NCBI GenBank assembly: GCA_028290305.1
Contig: JAQGKC010000386.1
Location: 1-37,162, forward strand
From: Bradyrhizobium sp.
GTDB taxonomy: Bacteria; Pseudomonadota; Alphaproteobacteria; Rhizobiales; Xanthobacteraceae
Direction: 5' to 3'
DNA: 37,162 bases
Below the pieces are notes generated by a model that searched no databases, had not been told where the DNA came from, and saw only the letters and a program-made list of their open reading frames with translations. This document shows, in pieces, positions 1 to 7,821 of the stretch (within the stretch, counting starts at the first letter, position 1; each line of letters starts with the position of its first letter). A program made the translations under genes and the position numbers.

Positions 1-1173
1 CCCAATGAGCATGGCATCTCGCATCTGCTTGAACACATGGCATTCAAGGGCACCGCGCGGCGCTCGTCGCGTGAAATCGTCGAGGAAATCGAGGCGGTCG
101 GCGGCGATCTCAATGCCGGCACCTCGACCGAGACCACGGCCTATTACGCGCGGGTCATGAAGGCCGACGTGCCGCTGGCGCTCGATGTGCTCTCCGACAT
201 CCTTGCCAATCCATCCTTCGTGCCGGACGAACTGGAGCGCGAAAAGAGCGTCATCGTGCAGGAGATCGGCGCCGCGCAGGATACGCCCGATGACGTGGTA
301 TTCGAACATCTCAATGAGCTGTGTTACCCGGATCAGCCGATGGGGCGCTCGTTGCTAGGGACGGCAAAGACCCTGAAGGGCTTTAACCGCGATACGCTGC
401 GCGGCTATCTTTCGACGCATTATCGCGGCCCGGACATGGTGGTGGCGGCCGCGGGCGCGGTCGATCACAAGCGGGTCGTCGAGGAAGTGACGCAGCGGTT
501 TGCCAGCTTCGAGGGCGTCCCCGCGCCGAAACCGCAACCGGCGATGTTCGGCAAGGGCGGCTCCCGCGTAGTGCATCGCGAGCTCGAACAGGCGCATCTG
601 ACGCTGGCGCTCGAGGGCGTGCCGCAAACCGATCTATCGCTGTTCAGTCTGCAGGTCTTTACCAACACCCTCGGCGGCGGAATGTCGTCACGCCTGTTCC
701 AGGAGGTGCGCGAAAAGCGCGGGCTGTGCTACTCGATCTACACCTTCCACGCGCCGTACTCCGACACCGGCTTTTTCGGGCTCTATACCGGCACCGACCC
801 CGGCGATGCGCCGGAAATGATGGAGGTGATCGTCGATGTCATCAATGATGCCGTCGAGACATTGACCGAAGCCGAGGTCGCGCGCGCCAAGGCGCAGATG
901 AAGGCGGGGCTGCTGATGGCGCTGGAAAGCTGCAGCTCCCGTGCCGAACAGCTGGCGCGCCACGTTCTGGCCTATGGGCGGCCTCTGACGGTCGAAGAGC
1001 TGGTGACCCGGATCGACGCCGTGAGCGTGGAATCGACGCGGAACGCCGCGCGCGGCCTGTTGTCGCGCAGCCGGCCGGCGGTCGTCGCACTTGGCAGCGG
1101 CAGGGGTCTGGACACGGCGGTAGCTTTTGCGGAAGGATTGACCAAGTCGAAGGCCAAGGCACGCCTTCATTAA
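1..1173 (+). CDS. M16 family zinc metallopeptidase (processing-peptidase-like), 5' truncated
   Basis: The reading frame is open from base 1, so the true start lies before the window. The first codons encode the inverted zinc motif HxxEH (HLLEH, bases 22-36), in which the two His bind zinc and the Glu is catalytic. The third zinc ligand is probably the Glu of the VIVQEI segment, about 75 residues further on. The C-terminal half has the glycine-rich GGGMSSRLFQEVREKRG stretch and following Tyr typical of bacterial homologues of mitochondrial processing peptidase beta. About 390 residues are visible, against roughly 420-430 for the family, so only a short N-terminus is missing. It probably cleaves peptides in the cytoplasm or at the membrane; the substrate is unknown. 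The stop codon lies inside a short tandem repeat (1156-1212). The family call is firm and the physiological role is not known. Confidence 0.93.
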   Translation, partial: PNEHGISHLLEHMAFKGTARRSSREIVEEIEAVGGDLNAGTSTETTAYYARVMKADVPLALDVLSDILANPSFVPDELEREKSVIVQEIGAAQDTPDDVVFEHLNELCYPDQPMGRSLLGTAKTLKGFNRDTLRGYLSTHYRGPDMVVAAAGAVDHKRVVEEVTQRFASFEGVPAPKPQPAMFGKGGSRVVHRELEQAHLTLALEGVPQTDLSLFSLQVFTNTLGGGMSSRLFQEVREKRGLCYSIYTFHAPYSDTGFFGLYTGTDPGDAPEMMEVIVDVINDAVETLTEAEVARAKAQMKAGLLMALESCSSRAEQLARHVLAYGRPLTVEELVTRIDAVSVESTRNAARGLLSRSRPAVVALGSGRGLDTAVAFAEGLTKSKAKARLH

Positions 1174-1212
1174 AAGGCACGCCTGCATTAAAGGGGGCGC
1201 GCCTTCATTGAA
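1156..1212 (+). repeat. Short tandem direct repeat across the stop codon of the M16 gene
   Basis: Two 18-base units, AAGGCACGCCTTCATTAA (1156-1173) and a copy with one mismatch (1174-1191), sit head to tail. A third, diverged unit of about 21 bases (1192-1212) keeps GCGCCTTCATTGAA. The first unit carries the stop codon of the upstream gene, and the second repeats the in-frame TAA. Confidence 0.75.
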
Positions 1213-1256
1213 GGCCGGTGCACTGACATCGGGTTCGGACACGGGGGTTATCACCC

Positions 1257-1844
1257 ATGGCGCTGTTTCGTTTGCCCTCCAGCGGATCGGCTGCGCTCGC
1301 TCCGCGCGGCCACGGCCTGCTGCTGCGCGCGCCGCAGATGTCCGATTTTCTGCAATGGGCGCATTTGCGCGAATACAGCCGGAACTACCTGACACCGTGG
1401 GAGCCGATCTGGCCGTCCGACGATCTGACCCGCTCCGGCTTTCGGCGGCGGTTGCGCCGCTATGGCGAAGACATCGCCGCCGACAGATCCTATCCGTTTC
1501 TCGTGTTCCGGGAATCCGACGGGGCGATGATCGGCGGCGTCACGCTGGCGAACGTCCGGCGCGGCATCGTGCAGGCCGGCACCATCGGGTACTGGGTCGG
1601 GCAACCCCATGCGCATCGCGGCTACATGACCGCGGCGCTGCGCGTGCTGCTGCCGTCGCTGTTCGGCGAGCTCAACCTTCACCGCATCGAGGCCGCCTGC
1701 ATTCCCTCCAATGCGCCGTCGATCCGGGTGCTGGAGAAATGCGGCTTTACCCGCGAGGGCCTGGCGCGGCGCTATCTCTGTATCAACGGCGTCTGGCAGG
1801 ACCATCTGCTGTTCGGCCTGCTGCATGAGGATTTTCGCGGCTGA
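1257..1844 (+). CDS. GNAT family N-acetyltransferase (RimJ/RimL type)
   Basis: This 195-residue protein has the RimJ/RimL-type acetyltransferase layout. There is an N-terminal strand with LLLRAPQMSDF, a central IGGVTLANVRRG strand, then GYWVGQPHAHRGYMTAAL matching acetyl-CoA-binding motif A. The later LNLHRIEAACIPSNAPSIRVLEKCGFTREG stretch is the classic C-terminal motif of the family. It is expected to transfer acetyl from acetyl-CoA to an amine, possibly the N-terminus of a ribosomal protein as in RimJ, but the substrate cannot be read from sequence. It follows the M16 gene on the same strand after an 83-base gap and may be co-transcribed. An overlapping open frame at 1208-1828 is a shadow. 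Confidence 0.9.
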   Translation: MALFRLPSSGSAALAPRGHGLLLRAPQMSDFLQWAHLREYSRNYLTPWEPIWPSDDLTRSGFRRRLRRYGEDIAADRSYPFLVFRESDGAMIGGVTLANVRRGIVQAGTIGYWVGQPHAHRGYMTAALRVLLPSLFGELNLHRIEAACIPSNAPSIRVLEKCGFTREGLARRYLCINGVWQDHLLFGLLHEDFRG

Positions 1845-1967
1845 CCTTGGTTCGGGCTCATTGCACGCGCCTTGGGATCGCCGCCATTGCTTTGCTATAA
1901 GGCGGCGTAATGCGGATAACGATGGCATGACGAGCCGGGGATTTGGATGATTAATAAGGATATGATC

Positions 1968-2618
1968 ATGACGACAGCCCGGCGCGGCCGGCTGCGCGGC
2001 ATTGCGATGCTCTCCGTGATCATGGTCGGACTAGGCTGCAGCATGCTCGCTTCGCCAGCGTCGGCACAGTCGCTCACCGACCGTTTCAAGAGCCTTTTCG
2101 GCGGCAAGACGGAGGAGCCCGCCGCGGGGACTCCGCCGCCCGTTCCCGACGGCGAAGCCGACCAGAGCTGCCCCCCCGTTAGCATTCGCGCCGGCGCGTC
2201 CACCTTCGCCGTGGCAGTGCCCGGCAAGGAGGCTGTCGGCAATGATCTGCGTTATCAGGCGACGATTACCCGCACAGCGCGGGATTGTACGCGAACCGGC
2301 GGCGACATTACCGCGCGAATCGGCATTCAGGGCCGGGTCATTGCTGGCCCGGCCGGAGCTCCGGGGACGGTCGAGATTCCGCTGCGCGTCGCGGTGGTGC
2401 AAGGCGGCGTGCAGGAAAAGACCATCGCGACCAAGGTCTATCGGACGACGGTGCCGATGTCGGAGGACGGCAGCGTGCCGTTCACCCTGGTTGCGGAAGA
2501 CATGGTGTACCCGGCACCACCCGGCGCGACCGGCGATTCCTACATCTTCTATATCGGCTTCGATCCGCAGGCGCTGACGCCGGAGCCAAAAGCGGCGGTC
2601 AAGCGCAAGAAGAAGTAG
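1968..2618 (+). CDS. Secreted hypothetical protein with signal peptide
   Basis: I do not recognise a named family. Three in-frame ATGs are possible (1947, 1962, 1968). 1968 is preferred because AAGGA at 1956-1960 sits seven bases upstream and because it gives a standard signal peptide: MTTARRGRLRG, a hydrophobic core, then SMLASPASA before QS. The mature part starts with a short amphipathic LTDRFKSLFGG segment and a Pro-rich linker. A beta-rich domain with two cysteines (in DQSCPP and ARDCTRT), which could form a disulfide, follows, and the tail is Lys-rich (KRKKK). The protein is probably periplasmic, or a lipid-free envelope protein. The Cys in VGLGCS does not fit a standard lipobox. A bidirectional terminator lies downstream at 2744-2778. 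Confidence 0.72.
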   Translation: MTTARRGRLRGIAMLSVIMVGLGCSMLASPASAQSLTDRFKSLFGGKTEEPAAGTPPPVPDGEADQSCPPVSIRAGASTFAVAVPGKEAVGNDLRYQATITRTARDCTRTGGDITARIGIQGRVIAGPAGAPGTVEIPLRVAVVQGGVQEKTIATKVYRTTVPMSEDGSVPFTLVAEDMVYPAPPGATGDSYIFYIGFDPQALTPEPKAAVKRKKK

Positions 2619-2658
2619 AAGCTTAGATAACGCCGTCATCGCCCGGCTTGACCGGACG

Positions 2659-2713
2659 ATCCAGTATTCCAGAGCCCGATATTTTATAACGCGAACGCTC
2701 TGGAATACTGGAT
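2659..2713. repeat. Intergenic palindromic repeat
   Basis: Two 17-base arms, ATCCAGTATTCCAGAGC (2659-2675) and its exact reverse complement (2697-2713), flank a 21-base AT-richer loop. The flanks GCCCGGCTTGACCGG and GCCCCGTTTTCGCGGGGC add further complementarity. From memory, this resembles dispersed intergenic palindromes common in Bradyrhizobium; a genome search would be needed to prove that it is repeated. Confidence 0.7.
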
Positions 2714-2743
2714 GCCCCGTTTTCGCGGGGCATGACCTTCAAC

Positions 2744-2778
2744 AAAAAGCCGGCGCGAAATGATCGCGCCGGCTTTTT
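2744..2778. terminator. Bidirectional intrinsic terminator
   Basis: A perfect 15-base stem (2744-2758 with 2764-2778) with a 5-base AATGA loop has A5 on one side and T5 on the other, and further T-rich sequence (TATTTTTT) follows on the plus side. It can end transcription from the secreted-protein gene (+) and from the atp operon (-), which converge here. Confidence 0.9.
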
Positions 2779-2799
2779 ATTTTTTGCGAATTTAAAAGC

Positions 2800-3285
2800 T
2801 CAGTTCAGCTTTTCGCGAACTTCCGCGATGCCCTTGGCCAGCAAGTCATCCGCAACCGATCCTTTCACCGATTGCGACAGGATGCTGGAAGCCGCGGTAA
2901 CCGCGGCATTGGCTGCTGCCGAACGGACGTCGGCAATCGCCTGCGCTTCGGCCAGCGCGATCTTGCCTTCGGCGGTCTTGGTACGCCGCGCGACAAAATC
3001 TTCCATCTTGGTCTTGGCTTCGGAGGCGATGCGTTCGGCTTCGGCTTTCGCGCTTTCGATAATGTCCTGGGCCTCGCGTTCCGCACTGGCGTGACGGGCC
3101 TTGTATTCCGCGAGCAATTTGGCGGCCTCGTCCTTGAGGCGGCGGGCGTCGTCGAGCTCGGCCTTGATGCGGTCGCTGCGATGATCCAGCGTCGTCAGCA
3201 CCGTGCGGTGGATGCCGAAATAGGCGAATACGCCCATCAGGATGACGAAGGCGACGGCGACCCAGAATTCCGGTTCGGCGAACAT
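2800..3285 (-). CDS. atpF: F0F1 ATP synthase subunit b
   Basis: This 161-residue protein has one N-terminal membrane helix ([18 protein letters not shown]) followed by a long charged, Ala/Glu/Lys-rich helix, the peripheral-stalk architecture of subunit b. It would pair with the b' subunit encoded just upstream and hold the F1 head through delta. It is the last gene of the F0 operon and is followed by the terminator at 2744-2778. The gap to atpF' is only five bases, so co-transcription and coupled translation are likely. The assignment of b versus b' follows gene order and the short N-terminus here; the upstream gene has the extended N-terminus. Confidence 0.96.
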   Translation of the reverse strand: MFAEPEFWVAVAFVILMGVFAYFGIHRTVLTTLDHRSDRIKAELDDARRLKDEAAKLLAEYKARHASAEREAQDIIESAKAEAERIASEAKTKMEDFVARRTKTAEGKIALAEAQAIADVRSAAANAAVTAASSILSQSVKGSVADDLLAKGIAEVREKLN

Positions 3286-3290
3286 CGAGA

Positions 3291-3845
3291 TTATCCCTTC
3301 AAGGACGCGTCAACGGCGCTGTCGACGGATTTGCTGTCGGGCAGCACGCCGGTGAGCCGTTGCACGATCGAGGCAGCCGCATCCGCGGCAATGCCGCGGA
3401 CGTTGCCCATCGCCGACTCGCGCGTCGAGGCGATGGTTTTTTCAGCCTCGGCGAGCTTGTGCGACAGCCGCTCTTCCAGGGTCTTGCGCTCGGCCTCGGA
3501 TGCCGCGTTCAGCTTTTCGCGGGTTTCCGCGCCGATCGCCTGCGCACGGGAACGCGCCGCGGCCAGTTCGCTTTCATAGGCCTTCAGCGCGCTGTCGGAC
3601 TCGTCCTTCAGCTTTTGCGCGTCGGCGAGATCGCCCTCGATCACGTTCTGACGTTCGTCAAGCAGGCTGCCGACGCGCGGCAGCGCTATTCGCGAGACGA
3701 TCAGATAAAGCGCGACGAATGCGACCAGCAGCGACACCAGTTGCGAAGCAAAGGTGTCCTTCTGGAACGGCGGAAACTCGCGTCCATGGGCATCGGCTTC
3801 AGTGTGGGCGGTCGTGCCCTTGGCGTCGCCATGACTTTCAGCCAC
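3291..3845 (-). CDS. atpF': F0F1 ATP synthase subunit b'
   Basis: This 184-residue protein has a hydrophilic, His/Asp/Glu-rich N-terminal extension ([20 protein letters not shown]), one membrane helix ([20 protein letters not shown]) and a long amphipathic coiled coil. The last part, which carries IVQRLTG, is helical as well. Photosynthetic and related alphaproteobacteria encode two diverged b-type subunits, and this is the b' copy (named atpG or atpX in some genomes). It lies between atpE (57-base gap) and atpF (5-base gap). It acts in the peripheral stalk as a b/b' heterodimer. Confidence 0.95.
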   Translation of the reverse strand: MAESHGDAKGTTAHTEADAHGREFPPFQKDTFASQLVSLLVAFVALYLIVSRIALPRVGSLLDERQNVIEGDLADAQKLKDESDSALKAYESELAAARSRAQAIGAETREKLNAASEAERKTLEERLSHKLAEAEKTIASTRESAMGNVRGIAADAAASIVQRLTGVLPDSKSVDSAVDASLKG

Positions 3846-3902
3846 CGGCTTCTCCTGTTCGGCTTAGCGCGTATTCCGTCAATGAATGCGCGCAGGCAAA
3901 TA

Positions 3903-4130
3903 TCAGAGCGCGAACAAGAGCAGCAGCGCGATCAGCAGCGAGAAGATGCCGAGCGCTTCGGTCACGGCGAAGCCGAAGATCAGGTTGCCGAACTGGCCCT
4001 GGGCTGCCGAAGGATTGCGCACCGCGGCGGCGAGATAGTTGCCGAAGATGATGCCCACGCCGGCGCCGGCGCCACCCATGCCAATGCAGGCAATACCAGC
4101 GCCAATGTACTTCGCGGCAATCGGATCCAT
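3903..4130 (-). CDS. atpE: F0F1 ATP synthase subunit c
   Basis: This 75-residue hairpin of two membrane helices forms the rotor ring of F0. Helix 1 holds the glycine-rich [14 protein letters not shown] packing motif. The polar loop is [10 protein letters not shown], with the conserved Arg and Gln that contact F1 gamma and epsilon. Helix 2 carries the proton-binding carboxylate, Glu58, in [15 protein letters not shown]. The length and motifs are normal. It lies between atpB and atpF'. Translation is often boosted for this gene because many copies per enzyme are needed; AAGGAG (4138-4143 on the minus strand) precedes the ATG by seven bases. Confidence 0.97.
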   Translation of the reverse strand: MDPIAAKYIGAGIACIGMGGAGAGVGIIFGNYLAAAVRNPSAAQGQFGNLIFGFAVTEALGIFSLLIALLLLFAL

Positions 4131-4171
4131 GAAACGAACTCCTTGTTGAGGTTTGGTGAGAGAGACCGAGC

Positions 4172-4921
4172 TTAGTGGCCCGGATGAATCGCATCGTTGA
4201 TGTAGATGCAGGTGAGGATCGTGAAGACGTAAGCCTGGAGGAACGCGACCAGCAGTTCGAGCGCGGTCAGCGCGATCACCATGCCGAGCGGCAACACAGC
4301 GCCGAAGTAACCGGCAATGCCAAGGCCCGCCAGCAGCGGAATGAAGCTTGCGAACACCGCCAATGCGATATGGCCCGCGAGCATGTTCGCGAACAGACGC
4401 ACGGAGTGCGAAATCGGCCGCAGGAAGAACGAGAACACCTCGATGAACACGACCAGCGGCAAGATGAAGATCGGAATGCCCGACGGAACGAACAATTTGA
4501 AGAACTTCAGGCCATTCTTGTAGAAACCGTAGATCAGCACCGTCAGAAACACGATCATCGCAAGCACTACCGTGACGATGAGGTGGCTGGCGATCGTGAA
4601 GTTGTACGGAATGACCCCGATGATGTTCGATACGGCAATGAACATGAACAACGAGAACACCAGCGGAAAGAACTTCATTCCGTCCTTGCCGGCCGTCGAG
4701 CGGATGGTATTGGCGACGAATTCGTAGCAGATTTCAGCGACCGATTGGATGCGCCCGGGGACCAGTTGCCGTCCGGCGACGCCGCCGATCATCAGCAGCG
4801 AGATCAGCGCCACCGAGCCGAACATGTAGGCCGACGAATTGGTGAAGGCGATCTCCTGATGGCCGATGTGGCCGATCGTGAAGAGCTTTTCGATGTTGAA
4901 CTGTTCGATCGGATCGATCAT
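4172..4921 (-). CDS. atpB: F0F1 ATP synthase subunit a
   Basis: This 249-residue polytopic membrane protein forms the proton half-channels against the c ring. The essential Arg is seen at residue 175 in [14 protein letters not shown], the strongest signature of the family, and the C-terminal helix [20 protein letters not shown] is also typical. The N-terminus [14 protein letters not shown] matches alphaproteobacterial homologues. It sits between atpI and atpE, 41 bases ahead of atpE. No lesions are visible. Confidence 0.97.
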   Translation of the reverse strand: MIDPIEQFNIEKLFTIGHIGHQEIAFTNSSAYMFGSVALISLLMIGGVAGRQLVPGRIQSVAEICYEFVANTIRSTAGKDGMKFFPLVFSLFMFIAVSNIIGVIPYNFTIASHLIVTVVLAMIVFLTVLIYGFYKNGLKFFKLFVPSGIPIFILPLVVFIEVFSFFLRPISHSVRLFANMLAGHIALAVFASFIPLLAGLGIAGYFGAVLPLGMVIALTALELLVAFLQAYVFTILTCIYINDAIHPGH

Positions 4922-4987
4922 CCGCGCGGCATCTCATGTTCCGCCGGCCACGCCGACGCTCTGCAACAATTCTTCAGGCTTCGCTTC

Positions 4988-5365
4988 TTAGCGGCCGGTT
5001 CTGTCCGGAGCAACGCCTGCCGATCTCACCACGTTGACCACGCCGGCGGTAAAGCCGAGCAGAACAAACACAATGAGCCCCCAAGGCGAGGTCGACAGCA
5101 AATGGTCGAAACCCCAGCCAAGCAACGCTCCGACAATGACGCCGGCAATCAACTCCGACGAAAGCCGGAAACCGAGCGCCATCGCCGAGGCTCTGGCAGC
5201 TCCGTCTCCGCTTCCAGAACCGGGTTGGTCAGTCCTGATTTTGCGGCTGTCCCGCATTTCGGACAACCGGTGATCCAGACTTCCGAGCCTTGCGGAAAGC
5301 GCAGCCTCGTCGGATGGCGATTTGTCGCGACTTCCACTTTCGCCGTCGTCCGTGCCTTCAGCCAT
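4988..5365 (-). CDS. atpI: ATP synthase protein I (AtpI)
   Basis: This is the first gene of the F0 operon. The frame is open further upstream to 5422, but the start at 5365 (MAEGTDDGESGSRDKSP) is chosen: it gives a 125-residue protein of normal AtpI form, and the predicted promoter's start point would fall close to 5427. The hydrophilic N-terminal half contains a short helical segment (ALSARLGSLDHRLSEMRDS). Two membrane helices follow (MALGFRLSSELIAGVIVGALLGWGFD and WGLIVFVLLGFTAGVVNVV). AtpI helps to assemble the c ring and is not a structural subunit. The exact start is moderately certain because the Shine-Dalgarno match is poor. Confidence 0.88.
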   Translation of the reverse strand: MAEGTDDGESGSRDKSPSDEAALSARLGSLDHRLSEMRDSRKIRTDQPGSGSGDGAARASAMALGFRLSSELIAGVIVGALLGWGFDHLLSTSPWGLIVFVLLGFTAGVVNVVRSAGVAPDRTGR

Positions 5366-5433
5366 GCTGTGGAGACCCGAAACGCTGCTGCGTTGATGGA
5401 AATGACGCCCCGTCACCCTCAAAAGCCGCGCGG

Positions 5434-5462
5434 ACCATACTGACCGCGTCTAATCAAGTCAA
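5434..5462 (-). promoter_or_regulatory. Predicted sigma-70-type promoter of the atp operon
   Basis: On the minus strand, TTGACT (5462-5457) and TATGGT (5439-5434) are separated by exactly 17 bases. The start point would fall near 5427, about 60 bases ahead of atpI. No other promoter-like pair stands out in this interval. Confidence 0.6.
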
Positions 5463-5598
5463 GATTGCGTCGTAACCAGTTAGTACGTTGATTTGGTTCG
5501 CTTTCTTGCGATCGTCGCGAGCTGCTATTGCGCGGCCGCCGCAGTGCAATAGCATCGCACGTGGTTGTCAGCGCCAGGTGCTCGACTTCGCAATCGTC

Positions 5599-5628
5599 TT
5601 GACAAATCCATAACTCGTTAATTATGGG
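5599..5628 (+). promoter_or_regulatory. Candidate promoter with operator-like inverted repeat in the spacer
   Basis: TTGACA (5599-5604) is followed after 18 bases by TATGGG (5623-5628). An exact inverted repeat, CCATAA (5608-5613) and TTATGG (5622-5627), occupies the spacer and the -10 box. That is the usual position for an ArsR/SmtB-type operator. The region is AT-rich against its surroundings. Downstream lie an ArsR remnant and the b561 gene. Confidence 0.45.
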
Positions 5629-5787
5629 ATTATATCCACAGCGTACCGGATACCATTTTCAAGACCCTCGCCAATCCAATCAACCGGGCGATTTTTTGAA
5701 CGGCTGGCCCGTGAGGGCGAGCGGACTGTGTGGATGCTGACCGGCCACGTCGCAGCTCTGGAGCGTGTGGCGGCAGGACTGCGGTGA
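5624..5787 (+). pseudogene. Remnant of an ArsR-family transcriptional regulator
   Basis: The frame at 5649-5696 reads DTIFKTLANPINRAIF, the typical start of the ArsR winged helix (compare family forms like F-K-A-L-A-D-P-T-R-R-A-I). It then hits TGA just after a run of six T. Removing one T continues the same protein as ERLAREGERTVWMLTGHVA, again ArsR-like, and ends at TGA 5785-5787. A start at ATG 5624 would also need one G fewer in a GGG run. The recognition helix and the rest of the C-terminus are missing, so the gene is dead whether or not the two one-base shifts are real. It ends 11 bases before the b561 start. Confidence 0.55.
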
Positions 5788-5798
5788 AAAAGGCTTCC

Positions 5799-6368
5799 AT
5801 GAAAACGCTTTTGGTGTCCCGCTATCATCCGCTGCTGGTGGCGCTGCACTGGCTGCTTGCTATCCTGATCGTCGCCATGCTGGGCATCGGGTTTTTTGTG
5901 CTTGCGGCGATGCACAACACCGATCCGCAGAAGATCGGCATTCTCCTCATCCACATGTCCGTCGGAATGGTGATCCTCGCCTTGATGGTCGTCCGCTTTA
6001 TCGTCCGGGTGCGGACATCGAGACCGGCGGAAGCGACGACAGGCAACCGCGTGCTGGACCGGATCGCGCCATTCGTCCATTACGGCTTCTATGTTCTGGT
6101 GTTCCTGATGGTAGCGACCGGCTATGCCACCGCGATTTTGGCCGGGCTCAACAGGATCGTGTTTCAGGGGACGGGCGACCCGCTGCCGCCGAGCTTTGGA
6201 ATTTATCCGAGCTTCGTGGCGCACGGCTATCTTGCGCTGCTTCTGGCCGGATTCATCGTGCTGCACGTGGCTGCCGCGCTCTATCACCAGTGCGTCAGAA
6301 AGGACCGGCTGTTGCGGCTAATGTGGTTCGGGCGACGTGTTTCAGATCCATCGGCGCCGGCGAAATAA
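5799..6368 (+). CDS. Cytochrome b561 family di-heme membrane protein
   Basis: This protein has four membrane helices, 189 residues from the ATG at 5799, which has AAAAAGG five bases upstream. The frame is open to an earlier ATG (5730) and GTG (5784), but those N-termini are non-family and overlap the ArsR remnant. Likely heme-ligand histidines are in YHPLLVALHW (His10, His17), in the third helix region (FVHYGFYVLV) and in SFVAHGYLALLLAGFIVLHVAAALYH. The family transfers electrons from quinol across the inner membrane, and some members act as superoxide:ubiquinone oxidoreductases (CybB). The upstream operator-like promoter suggests that this gene was once under ArsR control. Confidence 0.88.
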   Translation: MKTLLVSRYHPLLVALHWLLAILIVAMLGIGFFVLAAMHNTDPQKIGILLIHMSVGMVILALMVVRFIVRVRTSRPAEATTGNRVLDRIAPFVHYGFYVLVFLMVATGYATAILAGLNRIVFQGTGDPLPPSFGIYPSFVAHGYLALLLAGFIVLHVAAALYHQCVRKDRLLRLMWFGRRVSDPSAPAK

Positions 6369-6484
6369 TTCCGCCGATTCGGCCCAAGGATTTTCGTCAC
6401 GGGCTCTCAATGATCGATCTTGCATAGCGTTGTCGGGTCTGTTGGGATGACCGCGAGTATCATCCCAATCCCCTCGGAGTCCGC

Positions 6485-7108
6485 ATGCCGCGTCAGGTCG
6501 ATTATTATTTTTCGCTTCAATCCCCCTGGGCCTATATCGGGCATAAATTGTTCCGGGAGGTCGTCAGTACCTACGATCTCAAAGTGAATCACAAGCCGGT
6601 GGTGCTGGTCGACCTGTTCTCCGAAACCGGCGGCCTGCCGTTGATCAAGCGGCACCCAGTGCGGCAGCGCTATCGGATGGTCGAACTGCAGCGCTGGCGC
6701 GACAAGCGCGGCCTGAAATTTCATCTTCAGCCAGCCAATTGGCCGTTCAACGCGCGTCTGGCCGACGGCGTTGTGATCGCCGCGATCGAGGCCGGCCACG
6801 ATCCCGATCCATTTCTGCGGCGGGCTTTTGCGGCGGTGTGGGAAGGCCAGCTCAATCTGGCCGATCCCGCGACATTGGTTAAATTGGCCGATGATACCGG
6901 GCTTCCCGGCAAGCAGTTGGTCGAGCGTTCGCCATCCGACGAGATCAGTGCCACCTACGAGCAAAACCGCCAGGATGCGCTGGCGGCCGACGTGTTCGGT
7001 TCGCCGGTCTATGTGCTCGACGGCGAGGTATTCTGGGGACAGGACAGGATCGAATTGCTCGCGGACGCGTTGAAGTTGGGCCGTGCGCCCTATCGTTCGC
7101 AAGGTTAG
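6485..7108 (+). CDS. 2-hydroxychromene-2-carboxylate isomerase / DsbA-like protein
   Basis: This 207-residue thioredoxin-fold protein belongs to the GST-kappa/HCCA isomerase group. The N-terminus VDYYFSLQSPWAYIGH is the family signature, with the Ser of the S-P-W-A-Y motif taking the place of the DsbA cysteines. The C-terminus SPVYVLDGEVFWGQDRIELL is the second hallmark. HCCA isomerase converts hydroxychromene carboxylate to hydroxybenzylidene pyruvate with glutathione in naphthalene breakdown. No aromatic-degradation genes are nearby, so the real substrate is unknown and a general glutathione-dependent role is possible. The protein lacks a signal peptide and should be cytoplasmic. The length is normal. 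Confidence 0.9.
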   Translation: MPRQVDYYFSLQSPWAYIGHKLFREVVSTYDLKVNHKPVVLVDLFSETGGLPLIKRHPVRQRYRMVELQRWRDKRGLKFHLQPANWPFNARLADGVVIAAIEAGHDPDPFLRRAFAAVWEGQLNLADPATLVKLADDTGLPGKQLVERSPSDEISATYEQNRQDALAADVFGSPVYVLDGEVFWGQDRIELLADALKLGRAPYRSQG

Positions 7109-7185
7109 GATAAGGAAGTCTTTTTCGCACAGGAAAGCCTTGTTAGCACAAGGAAGCTTTGGCGGTTTTGAGGCGGAGCAATCCC

Positions 7186-7725
7186 ATGATGACAGTGACA
7201 TCGCCCTCGAAATTCTCCAGTTCTGTCGCAGTCACCGCAGCGTTCTTTTGCCTTGGTTCTTTCCTTGGCGAAATGAACTCCGCCGTGGCGCAGTCGATGC
7301 CGGACGCCGAGAACGGCCGCTATGCGCTGTCGCCGGTCGCCGATGGCGTGATCAGGCTCGATACCCGCACCGGCGCCGTGTCGAACTGCACCAACACCGG
7401 CACGGGCTGGGCTTGCTATGCGGTGCCCGACGAACGTGCGGCACTCGACGCAGAAATTGGCCGGCTGCAGGCCGACAATGAAAAGCTCAAGACGCAATTG
7501 GCGGCGCGCGAACCGACCGTTCCCGGCAAGATCGACGAACCGCTGCCGAAAGCGGACTCGCTGAAGAAGCCCGAACCGAAGGTGACCGAGGGCGAGCGCA
7601 AGATCGAGATCCCGTTGCCGAGCGACCGCGACATGGATCGCGTGATGTCGTTTCTGGAGCAGGCCTGGCGGCGGCTGGTCGAGATGGCCAACCGGATGCA
7701 GAAGGACGTCGCCGGCAAGATTTAG
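7186..7725 (+). CDS. Exported hypothetical protein with coiled-coil segment
   Basis: I do not recognise a named family. The ATG at 7186 is chosen because GGAG (7175-7178) precedes it by seven bases and a signal sequence follows: MMTVTSPSKFSSSVAVTAAF, a hydrophobic core, and a plausible cleavage site at SAVAQS. The mature protein starts with a small domain with two Cys (VSNCTNTGTGWACYAV). It continues with a helix ERAALDAEIGRLQADNEKLK likely to form a coiled coil, a Pro/Lys/Glu-rich linker, and a C-terminal helix SFLEQAWRRLVEMANRMQKD. This suggests an oligomeric periplasmic or envelope-anchored protein. A frame starting with TTG at 7159 is less likely. Confidence 0.72.
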   Translation: MMTVTSPSKFSSSVAVTAAFFCLGSFLGEMNSAVAQSMPDAENGRYALSPVADGVIRLDTRTGAVSNCTNTGTGWACYAVPDERAALDAEIGRLQADNEKLKTQLAAREPTVPGKIDEPLPKADSLKKPEPKVTEGERKIEIPLPSDRDMDRVMSFLEQAWRRLVEMANRMQKDVAGKI

Positions 7726-7751
7726 AGCGAAGTCTGTTGCCGCTTCATCGA

Positions 7752-7777
7752 GTCGTCCTGGCGAACGCCGGGACGAC
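7752..7777. repeat. Intergenic hairpin, dispersed-palindrome type
   Basis: GTCGTCCTGGC (7752-7762) and GCCGGGACGAC (7767-7777) form an 11-base stem with one mismatch around a GAAC loop. No T-run follows, so it is a weak terminator at best. The sequence resembles palindromes I associate with Bradyrhizobium intergenic regions. Confidence 0.55.
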
Positions 7778-7821
7778 GGGTCTCGGTAAAACGCGACGCT
7801 GTTCACATCGAGAGACATCTG

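Noticed and set aside
2872..4175. Long plus-strand open frames opposite the atp genes (for example 2872-3579, 3360-4175 and 4175-5443)
   Set aside because: They are antisense shadows of well-recognised F0 genes in GC-rich DNA, with compositions dominated by Arg, Gly and His and no family resemblance.
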